NCBI GenBank assembly: GCA_963682175.1
Contig: OY821779.1
Location: 446,501 to 510,500 of the forward strand
From: Triglochin maritima
Lineage: Eukaryota; Streptophyta; Magnoliopsida; Alismatales; Juncaginaceae
Reading direction: 5' to 3'
DNA length: 64,000 nt
The translations under genes were made by a program, and so were the position numbers. Every line of letters begins with the position of its first letter. Within the stretch, counting starts at the first letter, position 1. Of this stretch, positions 23,001 through 34,452 are shown in pieces. Under the pieces are notes generated by a model. That model was not told the DNA's origin. It worked only from the letters and a program-made list of their open reading frames with translations, and made no database searches.

Positions 23001-25106
23001 ACCACAAAACCCTATCCTTACTGGTCTTTGTACACCACAAACTGGTGCCAAATGTCAAGTAAAATGCATCAGTGAATTTTAATTTAGAGAAGAGTTACAT
23101 TTTGGCAAAGAAGTTCGCATAATTAAACAAGAACAATTACCTCTAACAGATTTAGGCCCATAACAACTGCCAGACCTGAAGCAGCAATTGGGAGTCCCTG
23201 GCCTATCTGTCCATAAGCCTTTCCAGCAAACGAAGCAGCAATTCCTAGGATGGCTAAAGTGGTTGCCAGTCCCAAGGAGAACGCAATAGAATCCCCAATT
23301 ACCTAATCAAAGTAGAGGAAATAACCTTCTATAACCATAACCATAATTTGAGAACAATCATCTTTCTGAACTACACAAGCCTGAACATCTATCAGGCACA
23401 TAACGAGGACATAATCCTGAACGAAACCAACAAATGTATTGTTTTGAAAAGAGAGGTAACCATTAGCAGGAATGGATCCATAAATAAACAAGTCACCAAC
23501 ATGGTGATATTGGGGTCTCAAAGTGCAATCTTCGGTATATTATATATTCTCCTCTTTGGTTGTATTATTTAGCTCTAGCGTGTGAGAAAGAAACAGCAGT
23601 TCAACATATGACAGTGCAATGTGACATGTCACATTTTAAGTTTAGAATTCCCATGGTATGGCCTTGTTTGCCTAGTGCAGCTAATGCAGGATGTACAACC
23701 ATCTTACGGAGTGTGGCAAGGGGAGAAGAAAGAAACGTGAAAGTATATTACCGCAGCTCGGCTTTTCCCAGATCCAAAAGCTCCTGAATCGATTTCCAAC
23801 AACATTTGTCCAGGACATGAGTAAATATCAAGAAATGGTAATCAGATACATTTACCTACACTAAGTGACTTTTCACTCTTACCAATATATCCAAGTGTAA
23901 GTGGTAGAACACTTAGTGTGCAAGGAGACAGACTGGTCACAAGTCCAGCACCAAAGATAACCGCTAGACTACAATAAAGAAAATAATTAAGGATCCAAAG
24001 CTACTGACTACCAATTTAATTTCAAGATATCAAAGAAAAAGTAGGCATAGATAAAAAGAAAACCTTGTGAAACTAAGAGACGAGAGCTGGTCCTGAACAG
24101 CTTCATTGGCTTGTTGCCCGGCTGAAAATAACAAGCCCCAAAAGGAATCTCCAATATTTGTATCAGCTAGACAGAGAGCCCATGATCCATCCTGACTAAC
24201 AAGGTTCAAAATCACTTTTGCTGTTCTTACGAGACATGAGAATTTTCATTTGTGTAGATGTGGTTAACTGTGACATAAAAAAATTGAAATACCTGTCCGT
24301 TCACTAAACTGTCTTTCTCGTTGGTAATAATAAAATGTCTACAATATGTTATTAACTGTACTGAAATTCGAAATTTGGAGAATAATAAAGTGAAAATGAT
24401 ACTTAAATGGTAGTGATGGGGAGAGAAGAAGAAATGAGCAGTTACCGAAACATGGTCCATTGGGAGCGCCTTTGCAGCATCAGCTAGAACCAAGGTGCCC
24501 ACCAAACCAAGTCCTGATGAAAAGGAAAACGAGAACTTACAATCTTACATACATCAAGCATCCAACTTAAGCATCATTTTTTAGCAACACAAAATCAAGC
24601 TTCGTACTGAAATGCATTCCGAATTACAATAAACATTGCGAAATCATCTAAACTACACATGCTTGAAATTCCATATACCAATGAATTGTAAAGTTTGGTC
24701 GATGCAAATGAAACAATGAATTTTGCAGTTACGATGAAGTTAGTGAAGAGTAGTAGTATGTTACCAATCCCTGAAAAAGGACAACACTTTGCTTGTGGAA
24801 TTCATCCAAAAAAATAAAATGCCGATTCAAAAGTAGAGTTGCTTGAAATTCCATATAGCACCGAATTCTTAAGAAGTTACTTCAATGATGCATCGTTTCG
24901 TTCAATTCAAATCAAATCAAATGAAACAGAAAATAGTTTTCAGTTTTCTCAAGAAAAGAAAAGAAAAAGAACAACGCTAGGTGGATGGAATCCATAGAAC
25001 CTGCGGTGGCCCAAACGGAAGGTGGTTTTGTGGACTTGTGGATGGACGACATCAGCGTCGGAGTCGGAATCGGAGGAGCGCAGCACATCACTTTACTCCA
25101 ACTCAT
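20073..25106 (-). CDS. CCDA: Chloroplast CcdA-type cytochrome c biogenesis protein
   Basis: Eleven exons on the minus strand: 25106-25001, 24513-24446, 24191-24064, 23968-23883, 23783-23752, 23302-23141, 22552-22480, 22368-22268, 21232-21140, 20302-20256, 20154-20073. They give 325 residues, all GT-AG and in phase. An N-terminal plastid transit-like region (MSWSKVMCC...) precedes a six-helix CcdA/DsbD-type core. The two redox cysteines sit in the conserved contexts [12 protein letters not shown] and [13 protein letters not shown]. Other family marks are [25 protein letters not shown], and the ending [12 protein letters not shown]. In plants CCDA carries reducing equivalents across the thylakoid membrane for cytochrome f/b6f assembly. 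Exon 5 is only 32 bp. The first codon chosen is the first true ATG; an upstream GTG in frame is not a start. Confidence 0.93.
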
Positions 25107-26343
25107 CTCTTCTCCTTTCTTCCACACGGCACAAAACGAAGAAGATATCTAATCTCCCTATTTATTTATTTATTATTTTTCCCAAAAAAAAATGACATGT
25201 TGATAATAATTATTAGAACTGGATTATTGGGGTATCGTGACCAAACTACCCCCAACTCTGCAACCCTTTTCTGGTTGGTGTGGAAGGGCAAATCAGTCCC
25301 CAACAACACCTTTTTGGATTGGATTGGATATTCTCTTCTCACACATCTCACGCTTCACTGTTTCTTCTCTATAAAGGAGTAGTAGAATGTGTTGCGTGAA
25401 AATCAACCCATGCCGAGGCCAATTGGTTGTTGTCTGCATTGTGATTGCTGCTTCTGCTTCTGATAGAGGAGGAAGAGGAGGAGGAGGAGGAGGAGGAGAT
25501 GGTCAACTTGCCTGTTCTCTATCGGACAACCTCAGGCTGGGCTGCCGGTCAAAATAATGATCAATCGTCTGACAGGGTTCCTGAGCTTGTTTTCTGGCAT
25601 ATACCAAGTAAAGCTTACAATCTATAAATAAAGAGGGTGTTGCCGCTCAAGAAGCGGAATGGGGGGGAATGATGGATTTCCTTTCTAAACGATCCTCCGT
25701 TAAGGTTACAAGATTATCTATCCTACACATGCATAACTTAAAATCACTATCTGTGATTAAATTAAGATGGGCAATGATCATTCTGAAGGCTTGCACCCAT
25801 ACCAATGGCGTCATAATACAATAATACACTAGTAACTTATCACCTGAAAAACTTGAATCCAGTGATGTCTTTAACAATGTGGTTCGACTTGCATACTTTT
25901 CTTCTGCAGTGTGTGGTTTAGGTTAATTAAGAAGGAGATTCTGGGCTAATTAAGTACTGATGTGAAGTATGGTGGTTAGGTAGTTAAGCATACTTGCCAC
26001 ATTATGATTGGTGAATATCTTTCACTTGTTAGAGATGGCCTTCAAACCTATAAAATGTATGATAAACTTGCTACCAGAAAAGAAGAATGAATACCTGTAC
26101 TTCGGATGACAATGGACTCTCCTAAAGAACATTTTGTGGCCTTAATTAAGCCTCCGGAATAGTTTAGTCCCAAGCAACTTAAATGTTTAAGTGTTTGATT
26201 AAACTCAACAAAGTTTAATTAGCAAACACCAATGAGTCAGTACACTGAATTATATGACCATTTTATTATCCATCTGATTTGATTAAAAACCATTTGCACT
26301 GTCGTGATATGTTATCACTATATATTTTGAGAGTTTTGTTTGG
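25107..26343. other. Intergenic; expected 5' exons of PrfB3 not found
   Basis: Lies between the start of CCDA and the first LTR-like insertion. A frame at 25387-25560 has a GGA/GAG repeat (about 25466-25499) and no family motif. I looked for the N-terminal coiled-coil exons that a PrfB3 gene should have upstream and did not find them here. Confidence 0.5.
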
Positions 26344-26348
26344 CAAAG
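26344..26348. repeat. 5-bp target-duplication candidate, LTR copy 1, left
   Basis: CAAAG, matching CAAAG at 28518-28522 on the other side. Five bases is the usual LTR-element duplication length. A repeat this short can occur by chance. Confidence 0.5.
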
Positions 26349-28517
26349 GCTTTAACATCCCGAAACAGCGGAAATTTTGAAAATTCATAATCACTACAAC
26401 GAAGTCTAATAATCAAAGACGGGACTGTTACTTCTCATAAAACAAATAGCGGTGCACCAAATTACATCAGAGTTTGTCAAAATGATACATGATTACAACA
26501 GAACAACAAAAGAAGATAAAACGTAATCATGTTAACATCAGTGGTCCGAGTAGAGAATCTGACTCCAAAATGGGTGTGTCCGCCGATCACCACCCAACTT
26601 GACCTACTGTGGTCCTGAAAAATAATAACAACAATGCCTGAGTTTCCAGAAGGAAACCTCGTATGCTAACTCACCTATATGCATGTATTACACAAATGAA
26701 CCTATCATACTAGTAGCATGTCATGACATCTACAGAAAGGAAAACAGTTTCCCCGAAGGGTAAAACATGACATCAGTCTGAAAGTCAACATCGAGTTTCC
26801 CGAGGAGACCTACCGCAGGCACATGCGGTCTTACAGCACGCGGCATCGCACCCCCCACACGCGGCTACACTACTCAAGGGTTCGGCAGGGAGCCTCTGTC
26901 ACGCCTGCGGGCCGATAGAAAACAGATTTGCAAATCTTTGTGGTCGGTACCACTGGGGACCAACGGGGCCGTCGCCCGGAAGGTATAACAACATCATTTC
27001 GATAGGTGCCCAGTCGAGGATCAACATAGCCGGAACAGTCTCGGCCCAACAATCATCATCGCCGGCACAACCTCGACGGCATCACCGACACAACATCGGT
27101 GGTCCATCACAAACGTCCGGCACAACATCGGACGAGTCCAGACCGAAGTCTGCCAGGTCATCAGGCTCCACGAGCCGCAAACACCAACCGCGCCGCTATA
27201 AAAGCAGGGCAGCGACCTCCGTAGCCCGTGGGCCGGTAGTCACCTCACCCAACGCCAGTTGCGTGCCCGCACAAACATCAACACTGGGATCCGCGATCCC
27301 TCAGGCCTGCTATACTACAAAGTGCCCAACAATCCATCTCAGGTCACGGTCCATACACGGAGGTGACGCGTCCCGAACACTCACACACTTCCCAACGGCG
27401 GTCCCTGGGCAGGCACGCATCACGCGCCCATCGTCACCTCCCGGCTCACGCACAAGGCGAAGACACGGATTTCCGTGGACAAAGTTGGCGTTCAAAATGG
27501 GAACCTGGAATTCTGTTCTGGGTCCCAACGGTCGACCGGAAGAGGTGATTCGGTCGACCGGTTCCAGAGAGGAATTGGTCGATCGTACTCCTAAAACGGT
27601 CTACCGCTACGCTCAAAACAGAACCCCCCAACGGTCGAACAAAGGTCTAAAACCGGTCGACCGAACGAGGTCAAAATCCGGAGTCTGGTCAACATTAAAT
27701 TCAATTCTATCGGTCGACCGACTCAGGGGTCTCGGTCGACCGAAAACAGACAGGGTCAACCTATTATTCTAAGTCATATAATCGGTCGAACGCAAACCTC
27801 CAACAGTTAAACAACATACAATCGGTCGAACGCAATATACAATCGGTCGAACAAATATGCAATAAAATCCAGTACACTTAAGTTCCGGTCGAACGACCCA
27901 AAGCACCGGTCGACCGACAACAGGCAGAAATGTCCCAACTCACCAGCAATATGCACTACCGGTCGACCGTCACCAGGCATCGTTCGACCGGTGAAGGTTA
28001 AAGTCGGGCAAAAACACTACATTCAGCCGACCGACCGAAGGGACCGGTCGATCGTTGGTCGTCTTCCACCTCGCACCAGCCGAGGTTTCCACGAAAAACA
28101 ACGCCAAGGAGGTCTCCGACCTCCCCGTCCGACCAACACAACCATTCACAAGGGTTAACAACACAAAACCACACTAAGGAGTCGACATACCTCAAATGAA
28201 GACGACGAAACGCTGGAGCAACGCTCACGCCTCTGTCCTCCTCACGCGCGTCCTCCTCCCCGCGACGACCTCCTCACGCCGGAACCTCCGAGCCTTCTTC
28301 CTCCTCTGGTCGCCGGACAGAAAATGGAGAGAGTGAGAGTGTGCAAGTAAGGAAGAGAGAGAGAGATTTCAACTTAAATAACCCTACACCCCATCACCTC
28401 ACCCTCACCCTACACCCCAACCCATACTTCCCATCACATCCACCACTCCTTCCTCCATCCCTAGGCAAACCCCTCTTCTAAACCAAATTAACCCTAAACC
28501 GGGTTAGGATCCTAACA
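26349..28517 (-). mobile_element. Solo-LTR-like element, palindrome-rich family, copy 1
   Basis: Read on the minus strand it begins TGTTAGGATCC, continues through a CT/GA-rich leader and the palindromic tract (27528-28050 on the plus strand, dominated by CGGTCGACCG and one-base variants), and ends CGGGATGTTA plus a few bases. It is closely similar along its length to copy 2. There is no protein-coding sequence. It is inserted at or just inside the 5' edge of a PrfB3 exon, because the exon continues directly from CAAAG on its right. Confidence 0.65.
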
Positions 28518-28522
28518 CAAAG
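28518..28522. repeat. 5-bp target-duplication candidate, LTR copy 1, right
   Basis: CAAAG, paired with 26344-26348. It overlaps the first codon of the visible PrfB3 exon. Confidence 0.5.
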
Positions 28523-31500
28523 CTTCTTGTTGATCCATATGAAAGAGATGGGGCATGCCTTATAATTAGAGCTAGACCTGAAGGGCATAGCTCTGAAGTA
28601 AGATATCTTTCTCTTTGCTAAACTTAACGCAAAATCATTTCCAAATACATGTTGTGTGTTTAAAAATTCATAATTAAGACAAAGAGCACAATAATCAAAG
28701 GCGTGGCTGTTACTTCTCATAAACAAATAGCGGTGCACCAGAATACATCAGAGTTTGCCAAAATAAATACATGATTACAACAAAACGACAAAGGAAGATA
28801 ACGTAATCATGTTGACCTCAGTGGTCCGACTAGAGGATCCGACTCCAAATGAGCGCGCCCGCCGATCACCACCCCACTGGACCTACTGCGGTCCTGAAAA
28901 AGATGCAACAACAATGCCTGAGTTTCCAGAAGGAAACCCCGTATGCCAACTCACCTATATATGCATGCATTACACAATGAACCTATCATACTAGTAGCAT
29001 GTCATGACATCGACAGAAATGGAAAACAGTTCCCCCGAAGGGTAAAACAGGACATCAGCCCGACAATCAACAACGAGTCTCCCGAGGAGACCTACTGCAG
29101 GCACATGCAGTCTTACAGCACGCGACATCGCACCCCCCACACGCAGCTACACTACTCAAGGGTTCGGCAGGGAGCCTCTGTCACGCCTGCGGGCCGATAG
29201 AATACAGATCTGCAAATCTCAGTGGTCGGAGCCACAGGGACCGACGGGGCCGTCGCCCGGAAGGTATAACAACAACATCTCGGTAGGTGCCCAGCCGAGG
29301 AAAACAACATAGCCGGAATAGCCTCGGCTCAACAATCACCATCGCCGGCACAACCTCGGCGGCATCACCGGCACAGCATCGGTGGTCCATCACAATAGTC
29401 CGGCACATCATCGGACAAATCCAGACCGAAGTCTGTCAGGTCATCGGGCTCCTCGAGCCGCAAACACCAACCGCGCCGCTATAAAAGCAGGGCAGCGACC
29501 TCCGTAGCCCGTGGGTCGGTAGTCACCTCACCCAACGCCAGTTGCGTGCCCGCACAACATCAACACTGGGATCCGCGATCCCTCAGGCTTGCTATACTAC
29601 AATAAGTCCAATCAATCCATCACATTTGTCACGCTCCATACCTGGAACTGACGCGTCCCGAACACCCACACTCTTCCCAACGGCGGTCCCTGGGCAGGCA
29701 CGCATCACGCGCCCACCGTCACCTCCCGGCTCACGCACAAGGCGAGAACACGGGTTTCCGTGGACAAAGTTGGCATTTAAAAGGGAACCTGGAATTCTGT
29801 TCTGGGTAGGGGAGAGCAAAACCCGGGTTGACCCGGTCAACCGGACCGGACCGGTCGGTCCGGGTTCGGTCCGGAAAATTTCGAAAAAATCCGGTCCGAT
29901 CCGGGTTTCAGTCCGGTAAATTTTAAAATTTCCGGTCCGGTCCGGTCCGGACCGGTCCAATTTTTTTTTTAATGTAAAAAATTCGGTTTTTGACCGGACC
30001 GGACCGATTCGGTCCGGTCCGGTCCGGTCTTCGGTCCGCGGACATCCGGTCCGGTCCGGTCCGGTCTTCGGTCCGGACCCCGAATAAAAATCCGGTCCGG
30101 TCCGGACCGGATGCACAGCCCTAGTTCTGGGCCCAAACGGTCGACCGTAAGAGGTGATTCGGTCGACCGTTTCCAGAAAGGAATCGGTCGACCGTCCCTA
30201 ACACGGTCTACCGCTGCGCACAGAACACAATCCCTCAAACGGTCTACCGAAGGTCTAAAACCGGTCAACCGAACGAGGTCAAAATCCGAAGTTGGTCAAC
30301 ATTACAAATCATTCTATCGGTCGACCGACTCAGGGGTCCCAGTCGACCGAAAACTAACAGTACATCATTTTCAATCTTTTAATCCATCAGTCGACCGACT
30401 CAGGGGTCTCGGTCGACCGATAACAGTTAGGGTCAACCTACATTTCTACGTCATATAACGGTCGACCGAACATATACCACGGTCGAACCACATGCATATA
30501 AAACCCGATATATTTAAGTTCCGGTCGACCGAACACAAGGCCTCGGTCGACCGTCCAAGGGCCGGTCGACCGTCCGGTCGTCTTCAACCTCGCGCCAGCC
30601 GAGGTTTCTTCGCCCAAACGCGACGTCGGAGAGGCTTCCGACCTCCTTCGATCGACCAACACGACCCTCTCATGAGTGTCAACAACAAAACCACACTAGA
30701 GAGCGGCATACCTCAACCACGACGACGAAACGCCGGAGCTCCGCTCATGCACGTCGCCTCCTCCGGTCTCCTCGCGCTAAGCCTCCGCATGAATGTCTTC
30801 CTCGTCTGCCCCTCCGCGACAGCTGCTCCCACCGCGCGCACCAGCAAGGAAGGAAGAAGAAATGAGGAAGGAGAAGAAAGAAGAAGAAGAAAGAAGAGCC
30901 TTATTTAAAAAAACTTGGATGCTACAGTACCACCCATCTCTCTCTCCCCTCATCTACAGTGCTCGCCTCTTCACCTTCCCATGCAACTACTGCACACTCA
31001 CCTTCCCCATGCAAACCACACCTTAAACCCGGATTAACCCTAAACCCGGGTTAGGGTTCTAACAGTGTGTCACATTAACATAAAAACCATTATGAGCTTT
31101 TAAGCTTTACTCATTCTTTTATTCGTTTGCTCCTTTCTGTGTGGTTTGCAAAATGATATTAGAACAATGGTTCTGACATCTGGAGTTGAACATTCCATTT
31201 TAGCTTTTCGCAGAGAAGCTTCTGAACATGTACCTGAGGTGGGCTGAAAAGCAAGGTTGTTTTGGAAGAGTTACAGAGAAATGTTCATCTAAAGAAGGTG
31301 GCATCAAGTTTGCAACCATTGAGTTTGAGACAAAATTATTTTATGGCTATCTGTCTGGAGAGGAAGGTGCACATCGATTAATTCACACTTCTCTTGATGG
31401 ATCTGTGGTTCGTCAGGTAGACATCTCTCCTTTTAATAAAGGTGTAAGATAATGTCAAGGAACTGATACTAAGTGAAGACATGAGCATCTCCAATTATTG

Positions 31501-32557
31501 AGACATCTATCTTCTCAATAGTTATCGCCAATTAAAAAATCTCAATAGTCATCTGATTTAGAAAGTGAAATTCTTTTTTTTTACTTCTTCATGTCAATAT
31601 TGAAAGGGGTCTTAGATATTGTAGCAGCGCTTTTATGACAAATATATACTCATCCTGCTCGTGCAATTGTACTTTTCTTGTCTTTTTTATGTTGCCTAGT
31701 GATGATATTGTATGTTTGTGGGCTATTGGTAACTTCATGCAAGATAAGTAGATTTTCATATGTTTCTCGTGTTTTTTATCGTTCAATAGTGTATTGTTAT
31801 TTTCATTTCTATTCCTAACCTCCTTGGTTGTTTAATTTGCAGGCATACTCGGCTGGTGTTGAAGTTATTCCTATATTTCTTGAGTCAACTGCAGATATAC
31901 AGATAGACGAGGAAGACCTGGAGATCACTTCTTGTTTACCTAATGATGACAATGAACATTGTGATAAAGTGGGCTTAGCTGTTCAAATTCATCATAAACC
32001 CACTGGTATCACAGTTCAATGCTCAGGTACATACAGCAGAAATAAAGATGTCGTGTTATCATGCATTGAATTTTCTTAGCTCAACTCTGTCTAAGTAAAA
32101 TATAGATATTATCATATAAATACTGATGCCGTGGGATTTTGACCTATTTGTTGATTTAGGCTGGTGCCTTGGAACAAATAATCTGATGTTGTCATTGAAT
32201 TAAAGATTTGTTTGTATTGTGCACTTTGATGTTTTATCTTCTAAGAAGTTGATGGTTTTAATTAATCCAGGCGAGAGGAGTCATTTCGCGAATACAACAA
32301 AGGCTACTAATCGTCTGAAAGCGAGACTTCTTGTTGTTGCAAAAAAGCAGGGTGTTCCTCACATAAACCAAATAAATAAAGGATCTATTGTAGATGTGTT
32401 GAAACACGAGACCAGGAGGTATGCATATCGCCCTTGCAAATTAGTACAAGATATGAAAACAGGGTGTCAAGTGCCCCATTTTAAATCTGTGCTGGATGGT
32501 AACATTGAACCGTTTATTAAGGCACATATCAGCCACAGAAAGGGAAGAGATCTTTAG
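28520..32557 (+). CDS. PrfB3: PrfB3-like plastid release-factor homologue, 5'-truncated and transposon-disrupted
   Basis: Four in-phase exons: 28520-28597 (KLLVDPYERDGACLIIRA...), 31216-31416 (KLLNMYLRWAEKQG...GYLSGEEGAHRLI), 31843-32026 (AYSAGVEVIPIFL...) and 32271-32557 (GERSHFANTTKATNRLKA...SVLDGNIEPFIKAHIS). The order and motifs match class I release factors of the RF2 type. The GGQ loop that releases the peptide is absent, with NDDNEHCDK in its place. That loss defines PrfB3, which in Arabidopsis stabilises plastid petB mRNA instead of terminating translation. There are no stop codons in the four exons. The N-terminal coiled-coil exons were not found, and two LTR-like insertions flank the first visible exon. 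It may be a recent pseudogene, a 5'-truncated copy, or a gene with a very diverged 5' part. Confidence 0.72.
28654..28658. repeat. 5-bp target-duplication candidate, LTR copy 2, left
   Basis: GTGTG, matching 31065-31069. Confidence 0.5.
29799..29806. repeat. 8-bp target duplication of nested MITE, left
   Basis: GTTCTGGG, identical to 30124-30131. Copy 1 of the LTR family has a single GTTCTGGG at the matching place. Confidence 0.9.
29807..30123. mobile_element. Nested hAT-type MITE, 317 bp
   Basis: Starts TAGGGGAGAGCAAAACCCGG and ends CCGGATGCACAGCCCTA, giving imperfect terminal inverted repeats of the TAGGGxxGxGCA type. It is flanked by an exact 8-bp duplication and absent from copy 1, so it is an insertion younger than the LTR family. 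The interior is almost entirely CCGGTCCGG and GGACCGGACC repeats around a short T-rich core. It has no coding capacity. Confidence 0.92.
30124..30131. repeat. 8-bp target duplication of nested MITE, right
   Basis: GTTCTGGG, identical to 29799-29806. Confidence 0.9.
31065..31069. repeat. 5-bp target-duplication candidate, LTR copy 2, right
   Basis: GTGTG, paired with 28654-28658. Confidence 0.5.
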
Positions 32558-34151
32558 GGTATAGAACTATAGATATTGTGTCTTGGTGATGCCTGAGCTG
32601 CCACTGCCAGTGTTGATTCATGATTGTGCATATGCTGCCAATGTGCTTTTTCTTTCTTGTGATTCTTCTCATGGAAAAATTGAAATCTTTTAACTGTAAA
32701 TCAAACAATTGATCTAGTGATCTTGAAAAGATGAATGAAGTTGGATTTTGTGTTGAATTATATGCTGCATTAATCTTTGAAATTATAAAGTAAACTTATG
32801 GTCTTGAGAAGATAGCAGCAAGTTGGGTTTTTTTGTTGAATTTGATGTATTAATTTGAGTAAATATATTCAAAATTGTATTGAGAAAAGTTGATTTGGTT
32901 TGGTTAGAGTATAGGTTCCCAATCTTTAAACCAAAATATCGTTTGGTTTCAACTTCATGATCCAGAATTGAAACTTTGGGTTGGTTACAGATAATTCGGC
33001 CTAGATTTCTATCCCTGATCATTGGCAGGAAATACATTCAATCTGACTACGTGGTGCTACCATTATTTTTCTGTACTTCATGTTCTGTGATATTTTGTTG
33101 TATTTTCAGCAGCTTCGTTGTCGATATCTTTGTAGTCGATTATTGAACGTTAAAAATCTAAGAAATCAATTTCATTAGCTCCATCAGAAACAGAAGTGTC
33201 TACTGCGAACAGAGAATCATGCATGTGAAGCATTGTTAGATTTCATATCAAGTCTCATGTCATAGGCAGAGTTTTCCAAGTCTTTTACGTTAGTATTGTA
33301 ATAACAAGTGAGATTGGTTATCAGATTTTTCTATTTACCAATTGGCCCAACCACCTCAATTAACGGGCCTATATATAGTTGACTCATTCATATTATTCAA
33401 TTAATATAGAAATAACAAAACTAAAACTCATTCATATCTCCTTCCTCTCTTCTTCAATCACTATCTCCAATTTGTTACATCTCCTCTTTCTCCACCTCTT
33501 CCATCAATGGCTGAATCCAATCCGTAGTTCTTGTTTCTCTTGGGTCTGGGATTATAGATGAACACATACAAGTTACAATAGTGCTAAAAACCTGAGGTGT
33601 CTAAATTTATCAAAAAAATAAACCAAACATCTTATTTTCTTTCTTCAATAAATACGAACAAGAATATACATTGACACTGACAACAATCAAGTTCACCGAT
33701 ATTCTCCAATAACCTTGTAATTCAGAAGGGCGTAAACCAATTAACCATAATTATCATCAATCAGACGATCTAATCTAACTAAAGAAAGATCTACTTTGTT
33801 CCAGCGTCAATGTCCTGTCTTAGTAAGTCTTTAACTAACTCGTCTTGGACTCATCCATCCATCCTCACCTATAAATTCAAAATCAATTTTGTTGCGGAAT
33901 TTTGTATTATGTTTTCTGTCTTTCAAATGTTTACATATGATTGTTTATATATTGGCTTACAATAGAGACGTTGGGAGAATATTGTGTTGCCTATTATAAT
34001 TGAGTGCATAGATGGAAATGAGATCTTTGCTTGAGTTTCCTTTGATGATTGTAGCCGTTGCTTGGGTTTCCTTAGCTGTGATGACCGTTGAGAGTCTGAG
34101 CAACCAAGTTATTTTAACACAACTCAACCAAAAAGTAAAAAAAAAAAAAAA
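32558..34151. other. Intergenic between PrfB3-like gene and MVD
   Basis: No gene recognised. A-rich tract at 34137-34151 immediately precedes the MVD start codon. Confidence 0.55.
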
Positions 34152-34418
34152 ATGAGCGAAGCGGAGAAGAAAGAATGGATTTTGACGGCGACGGGCCGAT
34201 CTCCGACGAACATTGCCGTGATAAAGTACTGGGGGAAGCGCGACGAGTCCCTCATCCTCCCCATCAACGATAGCATCAGCGTCACCCTCGACCCGTCCCA
34301 CCTCTCCGCCACCACAACCGTCGCCGTCAGCCCCCGATTCGACCGAGATCGCATGTGGCTCAATGGCAAGGTAGTACGTTCGATTGACGATCCGGATCAT
34401 GGATCTCTTTTAGATGAC

Positions 34419-34452
<34 letters not shown>

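Larger units (their letters stand above)
28659..31064 (-). mobile_element. Solo-LTR-like element, palindrome-rich family, copy 2
   Basis: Same orientation as copy 1 and similar over nearly its whole length, including the leader, a shared GCAGCGACCTCCGTAGCCCG block and the palindrome tract (30130-30580). It begins TGTTAGAACCC on the minus strand. It lacks about 25 bases near its plus-strand left end that copy 1 has (ATCCCGAAACAGCGG region), and it is lengthened by a nested 317-bp MITE. It lies in the intron after the visible PrfB3 exon, about 60 bases downstream of that exon's donor site. Confidence 0.65.

Noticed and set aside
27263..27772. 169-residue frame in LTR copy 1
   Set aside because: It is not kept in copy 2 at the same length, it overlaps the palindrome tract, and it has no gag/pol motif.
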